Positions 22,890 to 31,913 of a stretch of DNA of 35,611 nucleotides are shown here, piece by piece (the first letter of the stretch is position 1; the number at the start of each line of letters is the position of its first letter). The notes below the pieces were generated by a model. It ran no database searches and was not told the DNA's origin. It saw only the letters and a program-made list of their open reading frames with translations. The stretch covers positions 1 to 35,611 of the forward strand of contig NZ_RQIT01000038.1 in NCBI RefSeq assembly GCF_003837805.1, in the 5' to 3' direction. The DNA is from Bradyrhizobium sp. RP6. GTDB lineage: Bacteria > Pseudomonadota > Alphaproteobacteria > Rhizobiales > Xanthobacteraceae. The position numbers were made by a program, and so were the translations under genes.

Positions 22890-24333
22890 GCCCCTCTCTT
22901 CCCGTGGTTCGCTTATCCACTATTCTGCCATTCGCACCGAGAGTATTTGATCTGCCTCAAGCAGCACCCCAAGAGGTCTGTCTGCTCCTCCGAAGATAGA
23001 TCCAGATGTAACAGCGCGGCGCGCGAGCCGCTTGTTGTCGCGAAGAATAGCGACGGCCTGTCTGTCCTACCTGCGGTATCGCACGACCGTTTGAGCCGAG
23101 GGGCAGCGCCTCTCAGGAGCCTCATGCCGCCGACCGGCAAAATCAAGTCTTTGATCGAGGATTGTCTCGCAGAGACGATCGAGGGCAACATGCACTTACG
23201 CGCAGGAGATCGTGCGGCAATCAGGCAAGGAACCCCGATCTTGCACCCGACGGTCCACCAGCAGCCGGCACAGCAAAGCCGATCATAAGGCTTGTCGCAG
23301 CCGACGTTTCGACGAGCCCAGGTTCGGATTTCAGTGCCAAACCCTAAGGGTGGATCAGCCTCGGCAAGGCTACCGACAATGAAAGGCGAACAATCGTTTG
23401 ACCATCCGCGTGCACGGAGCAATGAGGAAAAATGCTGCCGTAGCCCATGAAGCGTGAGTTGCGCCTCAAATCAACACGCTGGCGTGTTGCAGAGAGCGCC
23501 AGGCCCTGGCGGACGCCCGAGTTCGGACATGTCGACTGCCAACGCGAGCGTCTGCGGCACGTAGCGACCGCTCGAGCTCAACCACTCCCGGACGGACCAG
23601 CCTTTTGACCCGCATCAATGCTGCGGCGGCTGCGTCCTAATAGAAGTGATCTTCTAGTAAGGTCAGACGCATGGCGGAAAGAACGACTTGAGCCTATGAT
23701 GCCTTCATGTCCGGCTACCAGCGATCACTTTTTAGGACTCCTTCCGGGCGCAGCCGAGCCGCGGGTCAATGACCTGCACATGATAAGTTGCGCCGCTTGC
23801 GATGGCGTCTACTTTATCGACCTGCGGACAAGCCCGATTATGGGCTCGGAGCGAAGCTACGTCCATCCTAATGGTGTCAACCGAATTCTTCGCGCTCTCG
23901 CTGGAGCGCGTGCTACGCGCGCGAGAGCGCGGCTGAGGTCGCCTGCACACCCACGCGATGACGCTGCAGAACACGGAGATGTCTCACCAACAAGAGACGT
24001 GACATGACAGAAAGCCGGACCATTTACCCCGCTCCGGGCCGGATTGCCGGAGCTGCAGACCAGTTTAGTTCGTGCAGAACAGTTACAAATACCAACAGCC
24101 GAGGTATTGAGCTGACCCAGATCGATTTGACGGAAGCTCAGGCCTTGTTTCCCGGCAGAAATCCAAATATTTCGGTTCGCGAGCGGATCGTGTTCCGTAC
24201 CAACGATGCCACGGCCGATTGCCCTCTGCCGCGGCTCACGCCATAGAGACCGCGCGCCGTCCGGTCGAGTCGGGCAGAGCCTGTTCGCGCGGAAGCCAAG
24301 CGATGTTCGTAATGTTCACAAGGTTGTCTGCAT
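22890..24333. other. Long intergenic region with scattered decay and one large hairpin
   Basis: No gene recognised. The minus-strand frame 22913-23422 ends with ALLHLDLSSEEQTDLLGCCLRQIKYS, which recalls the tail of a small conserved rhizobial protein but is not continuous with a believable start. A perfect 11-bp inverted repeat lies at 23891-23931. Plus-strand frames from 23618 to 24246 show no motif. Confidence 0.4.
23891..23931. repeat. Large nested inverted repeat
   Basis: CGCGCTCTCGC (23891-23901) is the exact reverse complement of GCGAGAGCGCG (23921-23931). Inside the 19-base loop, GCGCG and CGCGC can pair around TGCTA, so the whole 41 bases can fold as two stacked stems. There is no U tract and no neighbouring gene end to make it an obvious terminator. 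Confidence 0.6.
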
Positions 24334-24564
24334 TTGTCAGCTCGCAGCGATGAACTTCGTCCAGGATCCAGTGGCGATTCGATCTGGGAGCGGCTCGAAA
24401 TCACGCCGCCCTTCGATCAGGATCTGGAGATTGCCGTGATCGAGGGCAATTCAATTCACCGGGTGATCTTTCCTTGTCGCCGGGTGTTCGGCGGATGGAT
24501 CAACGCGAATACCGGAGAGCACGTCGCCGTGCAGCCGACGCATTGGCGTATCTGGCCCGGATAG
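24334..24564 (+). CDS. Small conserved-type protein, N-terminus uncertain
   Basis: From about residue 17 the frame reads IWERLEITPPFDQDLEIAVI, then HRVIFPCRRVFGGWINANTG and PTHWRIW, which I recognise as a type of short rhizobial protein of unknown function (pattern PFD-x-DLE-x-AVI ... FPCRR ... GGW ... PTHWR). The core is intact to a normal stop. The start is unclear: the frame opens only at a TTG (24334) without a good ribosome binding site, so the original start may be lost and this may be a pseudogene. Confidence 0.4.
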   Translation: MSARSDELRPGSSGDSIWERLEITPPFDQDLEIAVIEGNSIHRVIFPCRRVFGGWINANTGEHVAVQPTHWRIWPG

Positions 24565-25076
24565 CGGCGGCGATCCTGCAAAATAGATTGGCGTGAGTTG
24601 AGGCAGGAACTGGCTTCGGCGTCCTCTCGTCGGACACTATGTAGAGTTCATCGCATGAGAGCGCCTGACGGGAAACATGTCCGAGCGGGACCGATTATGG
24701 TGGGGGCGTGCGGTGACCGTCCGGCATCACTCCTCGCATTGCTGTCGCAACCGTTCCTAATGTACTCGCGAGCGACACACCTCTGTGTAGATTCTGAATC
24801 TCAAACCAACGATCGCTTACCACGTCATAATGAGCTACGATAAACGTGTCGATATGAGTCCATATTTTCGGCGATTGTTCTCACCTTGATGAACCGTCGG
24901 CTATTCTCTCTCGGCCAAGTAGCGCGACGCGTCTGCGTCGTTCCTCCGGGTGCACCTCGTTCGGACCACCAAGCCGGGCTAGGCATTTTTGTTGGCCCAA
25001 GGCTTGCTCGAGATTGTGGAGAACGCAAATGAGCACAAGCGAATTCGCTTGGTCGAGAACAGACCCGAGCGCGGGA
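24565..25076. other. Intergenic region downstream of metE
   Basis: About 510 bases without a recognisable gene on either strand, lying beyond the 3' end of metE. No clear terminator hairpin with a U run was seen. Confidence 0.4.
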
Positions 25077-27422
25077 TCAATGGTTTTGCGGATCGGATGC
25101 TGCACGCAGTTCGCGGGCGGTAACGACCATGTTGGTTAGGGCAGGCCGAACCTCCTCCCAATTGCGAGTTTTTAGGCCGCAGTCCGGATTGACCCAGAGC
25201 TGCGATTCCTGCAAACGCGTCCGAGCCAGCACCATCAGCTCCTTCATTTCGCCCACCTCCGGAACGCGTGGAGAGTGGATGTCGTACACGCCCGGTCCGA
25301 TTTGATTTGGATATTCGTACTTGCTGAATGCGTCCAGTAGCTCCATTTTCGACCGCGACGTTTCGATCGAAATGACATCCGCATCCATTGCAGCGATTGC
25401 ACCGATGATGTCGTTAAACTCCGAGTAGCACATGTGTGTATGGATTTGCGTTTGATCGGCAACGCCCGATGAGCAAATGCGGAAGCAATCTCCCGCCCAA
25501 TCGAGATATGCCTTCCACGCCGATCGGCGCAATGGCAATCCTTCCCGGAGTGCAGCTTCGTCGATCTGGATCATGGCTGCACCGGCATTCTCGAGATCGC
25601 GGACTTCGTCGCGGATCGCGAGCGCAAGCTGGCGGCAGACCTCGCTTCTAGGAATGTCATCGCGAACAAACGACCAGTTCAGGATCGTGACCGGTCCGGT
25701 CAAGATCGCCTTCATTGGCTTGCTAGTTAGTGATTGCGCGTAGCGCCACCAGTCCACAGTGATCGGCTTCGACCGCACTACATCGCCAAACAGGATCGGA
25801 GGCCTGACGCAGCGCGAACCATAAGACTGTACCCATCCATTCCTGGTAAATAGGAAGCCGGCGAGTTGCTCGCCAAAGTACTGCACCATGTCATTGCGCT
25901 CAAATTCGCCGTGCACGAGGACGTCAAGACCGATGTCCTCCTGCCAACGTACGGCGCGGGCTATCTCTTCCTTGATAAACTCGTCGTATTGTTCGTCGCT
26001 CATCGCACCTCGCGCATGCGCCGCACGAGCATTTCGGACTTCTGTGGTCTGCGGAAACGATCCGATTGTCGTGGTGGGAAACGTTGGTAGTCCAAAGCGT
26101 TCCCTTTGGATCTCGGAACGACGGACAAATGGGCTGGCGCGCCGGCGCATTGTCTGGTCGATCGCCCTCATCCTCACAGCGACATTGGTATCATGGATCT
26201 TGGGCGAAGTCCGCCGGGCAGTCGCAGCGCATTCCGAATCGGCGAGAGCGAGCTCGACATTCTGGTCGCCAGCGAGTGCTCGCGCCAGGATCGCAAGCTC
26301 ACGCATCTTCTGAACCGAGAAAGCAAGCCAGCTCTTGACGTCGGACGTGAGCCCGGTCTCGAGTTCAACGTCCACTGGCACATGAAGCAGCGAGCAGGAT
26401 GGGGCGAGCTGTACACGGTGCTTGCCGAGCTTCGCAATCGCGGGCTCCATCCGCTGACGGAGCGACGACAAGTTCGACCGCCATACATTCCGGCCGTCGA
26501 TGACCCCGAGCGACATGACGAGGTCACTTCGGCCGACAGCGATGACCTGATCCAACAACTCTGGCGCTCGGACCAGATCGAGGTGCAGACCGGAAACCGG
26601 GAGGCTCAATGCGGTATCCAGATTGTGGCCTAGCTCGCCGAAATAGCTGGCAACCATGATTTTGATAGCCGGTCCCTCCTTTGCGAACCGGTTATAGGCA
26701 TGTAGCAATGATTTTCGCGCCGCCTCATCCAGATCAAGGGCCAGGCAGGGCTCGTCAAATTGAACCCAACTTGCCCCTCGTTCGGCCAATTCATGCAGAA
26801 CCTCGATATAGACCGGTATTAGATCATCGAGTAGGGAGAGGGGCTGGAACGCGCTATCGGCACTCTTGCCGAGCTTTAGGAATGTGATCGGCCCGATCAG
26901 GACAGGGCGGGTCTGAAAGCCAAGAGCCTTTGCTTCCTCATACTCTTCAATGGGTTTGCGAGAGCAAAGTCTGAACGCTTGTCCCTTGTAAAACTCGGGA
27001 ACCATGTAATGGTAGTTGGTGTCAAACCACTTAGTCATTTCCTGCGCGGGTGCGCCAGACCTCCGCGGCCCCAGACCGCAACTCGCATCCTGGTCGTCGC
27101 ATTGTGATCCGCGAGCCATGGCGAAGTACGTCTTGAGGGAAACGTATTCTCGTTTCGAGGCGTAGATCTCCGGGATAGCACCAACCATGACACTTGTATC
27201 GAGCACCTGATCATACAGCGAGAAGTCATTCGACGGAATGATCGTAACGCCGAGAGACTTCTGACGGGCCCAGTTCGCTGCGCGCAGACCGGATGCGTCC
27301 TCGAGCAATTGCTGTTCGCTGATCTTTCCCGCCCAGTAGCTTTCAAGAGCGAATTTGAGCTCACGCCTTGGACCGATGCGTGGCGTACCGAGCGTAGCAA
27401 CCGGAAGAGAGAGAAGAGACAT
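25077..27422 (-). CDS. metE: MetE, cobalamin-independent methionine synthase
   Basis: 781 aa, within the family's range. It transfers a methyl group from 5-methyltetrahydropteroyl-triglutamate to homocysteine using zinc. The zinc ligands are all present: His663 and Cys665 in THMCYSEF, Glu687 in ISIETSRS and Cys748 in NPDCGLKTR; all four sit 22 positions after their E. coli counterparts (641, 643, 665, 726). The N-terminal barrel carries EMTKWFDTNYHYMVPEF and the linker leads to LPTFPTTTIGSFPQT. The coding frame is uninterrupted, in contrast to much of the surrounding DNA. It starts at ATG 27422 after AACAGGGG and stands alone, controlled by the cobalamin riboswitch upstream, so it should be off when B12 is plentiful. 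Confidence 0.97.
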   Translation of the reverse strand: MSLLSLPVATLGTPRIGPRRELKFALESYWAGKISEQQLLEDASGLRAANWARQKSLGVTIIPSNDFSLYDQVLDTSVMVGAIPEIYASKREYVSLKTYFAMARGSQCDDQDASCGLGPRRSGAPAQEMTKWFDTNYHYMVPEFYKGQAFRLCSRKPIEEYEEAKALGFQTRPVLIGPITFLKLGKSADSAFQPLSLLDDLIPVYIEVLHELAERGASWVQFDEPCLALDLDEAARKSLLHAYNRFAKEGPAIKIMVASYFGELGHNLDTALSLPVSGLHLDLVRAPELLDQVIAVGRSDLVMSLGVIDGRNVWRSNLSSLRQRMEPAIAKLGKHRVQLAPSCSLLHVPVDVELETGLTSDVKSWLAFSVQKMRELAILARALAGDQNVELALADSECAATARRTSPKIHDTNVAVRMRAIDQTMRRRASPFVRRSEIQRERFGLPTFPTTTIGSFPQTTEVRNARAAHARGAMSDEQYDEFIKEEIARAVRWQEDIGLDVLVHGEFERNDMVQYFGEQLAGFLFTRNGWVQSYGSRCVRPPILFGDVVRSKPITVDWWRYAQSLTSKPMKAILTGPVTILNWSFVRDDIPRSEVCRQLALAIRDEVRDLENAGAAMIQIDEAALREGLPLRRSAWKAYLDWAGDCFRICSSGVADQTQIHTHMCYSEFNDIIGAIAAMDADVISIETSRSKMELLDAFSKYEYPNQIGPGVYDIHSPRVPEVGEMKELMVLARTRLQESQLWVNPDCGLKTRNWEEVRPALTNMVVTARELRAASDPQNH

Positions 27423-27540
27423 AGTGTAAACCCCTGTTGGGGACAGAGGCCATGGCGGACGCAGGCAGAGGAAGTCGCGCGCGCGACGGCTGCTTGGCGC
27501 ACCACCGAGACACCCCGCCCGTGGACCAATCTATCGTCGG

Positions 27541-27710
27541 GGCAGGTCTCCTGGCTCGCTGGTCGTCGCTGCTGTCCGGCCTTCCCGAAGCCGTGCGGGC
27601 TTCAGTGACATCGTTGGACAGTAGCTCGCAGCTCACAGTTGCGGGGGCAGCGCCGGCATTTGGACCGGCTTCCCTCTTAGCTCCGGATCAAGCGGGATTC
27701 GGAGAACCTC
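27541..27710 (-). promoter_or_regulatory. Cobalamin (AdoCbl) riboswitch controlling metE
   Basis: On the minus strand, in order: GGTTCTCC near the 5' end, AAGAGGGAAGCCGGT, GCCGGCGCTGCCCCCGCAACTGT, GTCACTG, CGGGAAGGCCGG and the B12 box GAGCCAGGAGACCTGCC at the 3' end. These are the conserved core and B12-box segments of cobalamin riboswitches with normal order and spacing. The B12 box ends about 118 nt before the metE start, leaving room for an expression platform. The expected effect is repression of metE when B12 is bound. Confidence 0.95.
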
Positions 27711-28600
27711 GACGAGTTCGATTATCGGCAGGAGGACTCTTCCGTCAACCTCTCAGATTTTGTGGCACGCTAATCTGAGACATCTAGTAGGCGAATGACC
27801 GTGCATCTCTATGATTCTCTAAACAGAGCTGTCGCAATCAGAGATGTCCTTGTCTCAGATGTGGGAGTGAGACTCGGAGCTGCCTTGAGGCGACGCCGCC
27901 CGCCCCATCAATGAAAGGGACAAAACCAGCCCGCGCGGCGGCGATTACCGCCGTTTCGAGCAGAATGCATTCGATGCGGCTTCCGACTTCCAGCGGTTCG
28001 CCCAGCACATCCGCTGGCCAGCTATTTTCTCGACTAGAGGATCCCCATTGAACACGTCAAGGCAGGCGGCGCAATCTAGCCACATACGCGGCGAGCAGGT
28101 TGATTTTCGTGCCAGCCAGACTTCAAAGTTCGTCGATTAAGTCGGCTTCGTATCGCCAGCCATCATGTAGGCCGAACGCCGACGGGCAACTATAGCGAAC
28201 CACACGGTTCAATGACGGCAAACGCACTCCCGATTCTCATCAGGCACTTGGCATCGAGCTACGGCCGATACACTGAATGGAAACATCGAACCGTGCGCAG
28301 GTCGGAAAGTGGACAAGAGGGACATAAAACCCATGCAAATCTCTGCCTGCTGCCTGGCACGAAGAATGCAAGCCCCTCGACATGCCCAGTCTCTTCTGCT
28401 TGGGGATGTCCAGCTCAGCCAATTGACGCTGTCGCTGGCTAGGGAAGTTAGGGGCGCGTGACATAGAGGGGAGCGCCTGCCCGCGTGGGACAGCCGCGGG
28501 TGCCCCGTCGCGTCTCCGTAAACTTCTTGCGCTCGCTCATAGCAGGTTCAAGGTTACCGCTTTGAAAGATGTATGGATGAAACGCGATAGGCGGAGGATT
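27711..28600. other. Intergenic region between the metE riboswitch and the secreted protein
   Basis: The metE promoter should lie just above 27710. The rest has no recognised gene; frames on both strands at 27900-28460 are short or motif-free. A small inverted repeat CCCGCG/CGCGGG lies at about 28480-28500. Confidence 0.4.
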
Positions 28601-29401
28601 ATGAAGAGAATGTCGGGAAGACCCGCGCTATGGCTTCGCCTGGGCGGACTTTTAATCTGCCTAGGCTGGCCGGCTGCCATGAGCAACACTATTCGCGCCA
28701 GCGACAACCCCCTTGTCGAAAGACTTAAGTCAACTTGGCGAGCGCAAGATGGTGAGACGATAGAACAAATCATCTCGAATGTCTCGAAGGTGGCACAGTT
28801 CGTCCCTCAGATGTGGGGGGTCGCTGAACTCGGCGAAAGCGACCATGTTTTCGTTTCGTGGACCAGGCACCGAGACAACAAATCAGACGAACAGTACGCG
28901 ATCACCTGGAAAGTCGCGCTCGACGGTACGACTGAGCTTGCGTCAACCTATGCGAAGCCGATGGAATTGGGCTGGCGTGCCCTAGCGCTCTCGTTGATCG
29001 CCAAAGAAGTCGCAGATGGTGAAAGGGACGCAAACCTTAGCTTTCTGCATGATCCAAGTAACTTCAACTTTGTGACTACGCCGCAAGGCCGGCTCGGCGA
29101 TCTTCTGCGGCAGGGCCGATGCACTATCATTGAACCTGTTGGGGTAGACTACTTACCCAAGCAGAATGACAAGCCGAACGAGAAAGGCGATCTATGGCGC
29201 ATTCTGCTCTTGGTGAATTGCGATATCCAAGGACCACGTTATTTTACACACAACGGGGTCATCACTTTTGAGAAGAGCGAAGGCCAAGATTGGGAGCCAC
29301 AATCCTCTTTTGCCAAGCGCATCGCGAAATTTCCTCCGGGCTCCTGGTTCCAACGAACCGAGCCAAAGGAAGAGCAAGACTCAGGAGAGCGAAGGCCTTA
29401 G
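28601..29401 (+). CDS. Secreted protein of unknown function
   Basis: 266 aa from the ATG at 28601, which has GGCGGAGG just upstream. The N-terminus is a typical Sec signal peptide: basic MKRMSGRPALWLR, a hydrophobic core LGGLLICLGWPAAM, and a likely cleavage near IRA-SDN. The mature part has a regular alternation of charged and hydrophobic residues (VERLKSTWRAQDGETIEQII, then QMWGVAELGESDHVFVSW and ITWKVALDGTTELA) consistent with a folded periplasmic or extracellular protein of about 26 kDa. The frame is open 13 codons further up, which would bury the signal peptide. I do not recognise the family. No cysteine pairs or membrane anchors are evident. It stands alone. Confidence 0.75.
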   Translation: MKRMSGRPALWLRLGGLLICLGWPAAMSNTIRASDNPLVERLKSTWRAQDGETIEQIISNVSKVAQFVPQMWGVAELGESDHVFVSWTRHRDNKSDEQYAITWKVALDGTTELASTYAKPMELGWRALALSLIAKEVADGERDANLSFLHDPSNFNFVTTPQGRLGDLLRQGRCTIIEPVGVDYLPKQNDKPNEKGDLWRILLLVNCDIQGPRYFTHNGVITFEKSEGQDWEPQSSFAKRIAKFPPGSWFQRTEPKEEQDSGERRP

Positions 29402-29946
29402 CAGACGGTCGCGCAGAGCAACACCGCACCGCAGCTGCCGCACGGTCGAACGCCTCGTACTAACTGCAAGAGACACGCGCTCTGCAGTTGCGTTGTTTAA
29501 CGGCTCCGCAACAGTCCGCCTGCCTTTCTCGCAGCAGTTCGGCCCGTCGTACGGAAGGTCGAGCAGCACGATTGCGTTTTTCCGCCAGGTGTCGAGCTCA
29601 GTGGCGCGTACTAGTTTGCGAGATGTGGTTTGCCCGCCTGCACTCCACCCTGTTAGAGTACACCAACTGCGGGGGAACCAGCTCTCATGCATTCTTCACT
29701 AGAGCCCTTGGAGATGCCTCCGGCCAAGCCGATTCGGGGTGCGCGCCGCGCATCGTGTAATTGCGCGGCATACGCAGGAGCGTGAGCTTAGCGACTTTGA
29801 GCCGGCACTAGGGACCGATGCTGAGACGAAACAGGAAGTTACAGGGTAGCAACCCCGGGCATACCCGCTGAGCGCCTGCCAATTTCCGAGTGCGCAGGGC
29901 GGGAAGCTCCGGAGCAGTACGCAAGAACGTCGATTACCGCACTGAC
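29402..29946. other. Intergenic region, nothing recognised
   Basis: About 545 bases between two converging genes. Open frames exist on both strands, but none carries a motif or a good start. Confidence 0.4.
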
Positions 29947-30135
29947 TCAGCCGTAGATTTCCTCGCACTCATTCGTCTGCACGTCATAGACCCGGATTTT
30001 AAGCATGGGAAACCGCCTTTTTAATTCTGCTCCACCTGCGGTGGCACCGTCTTTGGTTGCGAATTCGGCTCTGAGTTGGCCATCTACTTCAAGCGCGTAA
30101 GATGAGACCGGTACTTCCCGAACGACTGCGACCAT
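29947..30135 (-). CDS. Small conserved protein, paralogue of the one at 14550
   Basis: 62 aa, function unknown. It shares the LEVDGQ, then FATKDGA and LKRRFPMLKIRVYD core with the 65-aa protein at 14550-14747 (there LEVDGQ, YASKDGA, LKRGRPMLQIRIY). It ends in a distinct acidic tail (TNECEEIYG), whereas the other copy ends in a basic stretch. The start ATG at 30135 has a weak GGGAATG upstream. No signal peptide or membrane segment; probably a soluble one-domain beta-rich protein (inference from the hydrophobic pattern). Confidence 0.65.
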   Translation of the reverse strand: MVAVVREVPVSSYALEVDGQLRAEFATKDGATAGGAELKRRFPMLKIRVYDVQTNECEEIYG

Positions 30136-31187
30136 GTCATTCCCATTATGTAGTGATGTGCTTTAGAATGATGTAGCTTGAGTCGGCTAAACCGCACCAG
30201 AGCTATTCACCCGAAGTACGCGATGGGCAAACACGTATTGTGGACTTAAACCTCACACGAATTGCATGGCACTCGCGATTGTCCGAACACGTGGGCAGCT
30301 TGCCCACGCCTGGTGCATCCACGGCAAAGCCCGCGGCTCAATATCGCAGCCTTTTCAATTCCTGGAGAAAACGGGCACTGATGCCAGCGCTCCTGGGTAA
30401 GTCACTTGAGATCGCGGGGAACCGTCACTACCGAAGAGCGGCGGCCCGTAGCGCCTGAGCCATAAACAGTTCAATTCTTGTACACACGTCTGGGCAGTAG
30501 CACTAACGACTATGGTGCCGCGCGGAGGAGCCAAATGCCATAATGCGATTGGTATCAACGATCATCTCGTCTGGCGTAACAAGGAACGGATTTGCGCGGT
30601 TTGCTCGAACAAGAAACCTTCATTTACGCGGCGAGCGTTGAGGCTGAACTCCATCACGTCTTTGTCTAAACCGGTCAGAGCGAGCCAGAGCAGATCCTTT
30701 TTGAGCATCTTTTTCGTGACAAGACTTTGGGGCGCATTTCCTCGCCCTCGTCGGAACTGTCCGGTTTGCCGATGGAAGTCGTCACCAACAATGGCAAGGT
30801 TGCTCCTCAACGCCTGACTCCGCCGCAAGCACCGACGCCTCATAGCCGCTCAATTTTTGCAAGGAGGGAGCACAGCGTTCCAAGGCTCGGGCTTGTCCAG
30901 CATCCCGAGTTCGGCGCCACGCGATGAGAATCTCCTCCTTACGTCCAGAGGGTACAGCACGCTCGCGGTGAGAGAGCCGCCGATGCTCGAAGGATACCGC
31001 CGCACGCACACGGGAAGAAATCTCTTGATCCTTACGCAGCGTCAGGTCGTAGGTTCGAACTCACGCGAAGCTCTCATAAGGCACACATCGAAGCCGGCGG
31101 AATGGACATCTGCGGTCGAGCAATCGAATGTATCGGCACCGTATCGTGCGCGTGAACATGGACCAGGAGCGAAAGGTTATTGTCGGG
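30136..31187. other. Intergenic region with a possible tRNA-like fragment
   Basis: About 1 kb without a recognised gene. A minus-strand frame at 30562-30843 (LWLALTGLDKDVMEFSLNARR in the middle) is protein-like but matches nothing I know. At about 31030-31066 there is CAGGTCGTAGGTTCGAACTCACG, which resembles a tRNA variable loop and T-arm, but the T-stem does not pair properly. Confidence 0.4.
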
Positions 31188-31913
31188 ATGAAGCACCGCG
31201 GAATTATGTTCGCATTGATCGCTCTCATCACATCTCCGGTTTCCGCCGCGACACTCAGCGGTGCTCCGCGCATCCTCGACGGAAATACGATCCAGATCGA
31301 GAAAACCACCGTTCGGCTCTCAGGCATCGAAGCTCCTGAGACCGATCAGATTTGCCTCGACGCACAGGGCCAAAAATGGGCCTGCGGCGTAGCTGTTCGC
31401 GACGAGCTCATCAAGCATTCGAATGGACGAACGTGGGATTGTCATACCGGAAGAGTCGATGAGTATCGGCGAGCCCTCGGCAGCTGCTTCATCGAAGGCG
31501 AGGATATAAACGCCTGGATGGTACGCTCGGGCTTGGCACTATCGGCTTTTGCATCTCACCATACATACGTTGTTTATGAGTTGGTGGCCAGCACAGCCCA
31601 TGCGGGGCTGTGGTCCGGCGCGTTCATCGCGCCCTGGGACTGGCGTCGCCGCAATAGGAGCACGATTATCGTGGGCGCGACGTCGGTTCCGGTCGACGCT
31701 CAGGAAGTCCTGCTTGGATCCGTCTTGCTATTGGAACCGCCGTCCCCCGAGTGCCCGATAAAAGGCACAGTCGAGCGCAGAGGCGAGCGCATTTATTACC
31801 TGCCAGGGCAACCCGGTTACGAACAAATCGACATGACGAAGAAGCGCGGCCAACGCTGGCTTTGCAGCGAAGCGGAAGCCGAAGCCACCGGGTGGCGTAA
31901 GGCCGTGCCATGA
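31188..31913 (+). CDS. Secreted staphylococcal-nuclease-like protein
   Basis: 241 aa. A signal peptide (MKHRGIMFALIALITSPVSA, cleavage likely after Ala20) is followed by an SNase domain: ILDGNTIQI (Asp31, metal side), TVRLSGIEAPE (Arg43 to Glu51, equivalent to Arg35 to Glu43 of staphylococcal nuclease) and DEYRRALGSC with INAWMVRSGLA (Arg94/95 near the second catalytic arginine). The C-terminal 50 residues (ERRGERIYYLPGQPGYEQI, then RWLCSEAEAEATGWRKA) form an Ada/excalibur-like tail seen on many exported nucleases of this group. It would cleave DNA or RNA in the periplasm or outside; activity is inference. The last codon overlaps the next gene (ATGA). Later in-frame starts such as 31206 would shorten the signal peptide. 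Confidence 0.85.
   Translation: MKHRGIMFALIALITSPVSAATLSGAPRILDGNTIQIEKTTVRLSGIEAPETDQICLDAQGQKWACGVAVRDELIKHSNGRTWDCHTGRVDEYRRALGSCFIEGEDINAWMVRSGLALSAFASHHTYVVYELVASTAHAGLWSGAFIAPWDWRRRNRSTIIVGATSVPVDAQEVLLGSVLLLEPPSPECPIKGTVERRGERIYYLPGQPGYEQIDMTKKRGQRWLCSEAEAEATGWRKAVP

Noticed and set aside
22913..23422. 169-codon minus-strand frame as a gene
   Set aside because: Only the last 35 residues look protein-like; the rest is cysteine- and arginine-rich shadow composition.
23618..23720. Start of an IS5-type transposase
   Set aside because: The phrase WRKERLEPMMPS resembles the IS5 N-terminus, but nothing before or after it continues the match.
31020..31080. Functional tRNA gene
   Set aside because: No acceptor, D-arm or anticodon arm can be folded around the T-arm-like sequence, so at most it is a fragment.
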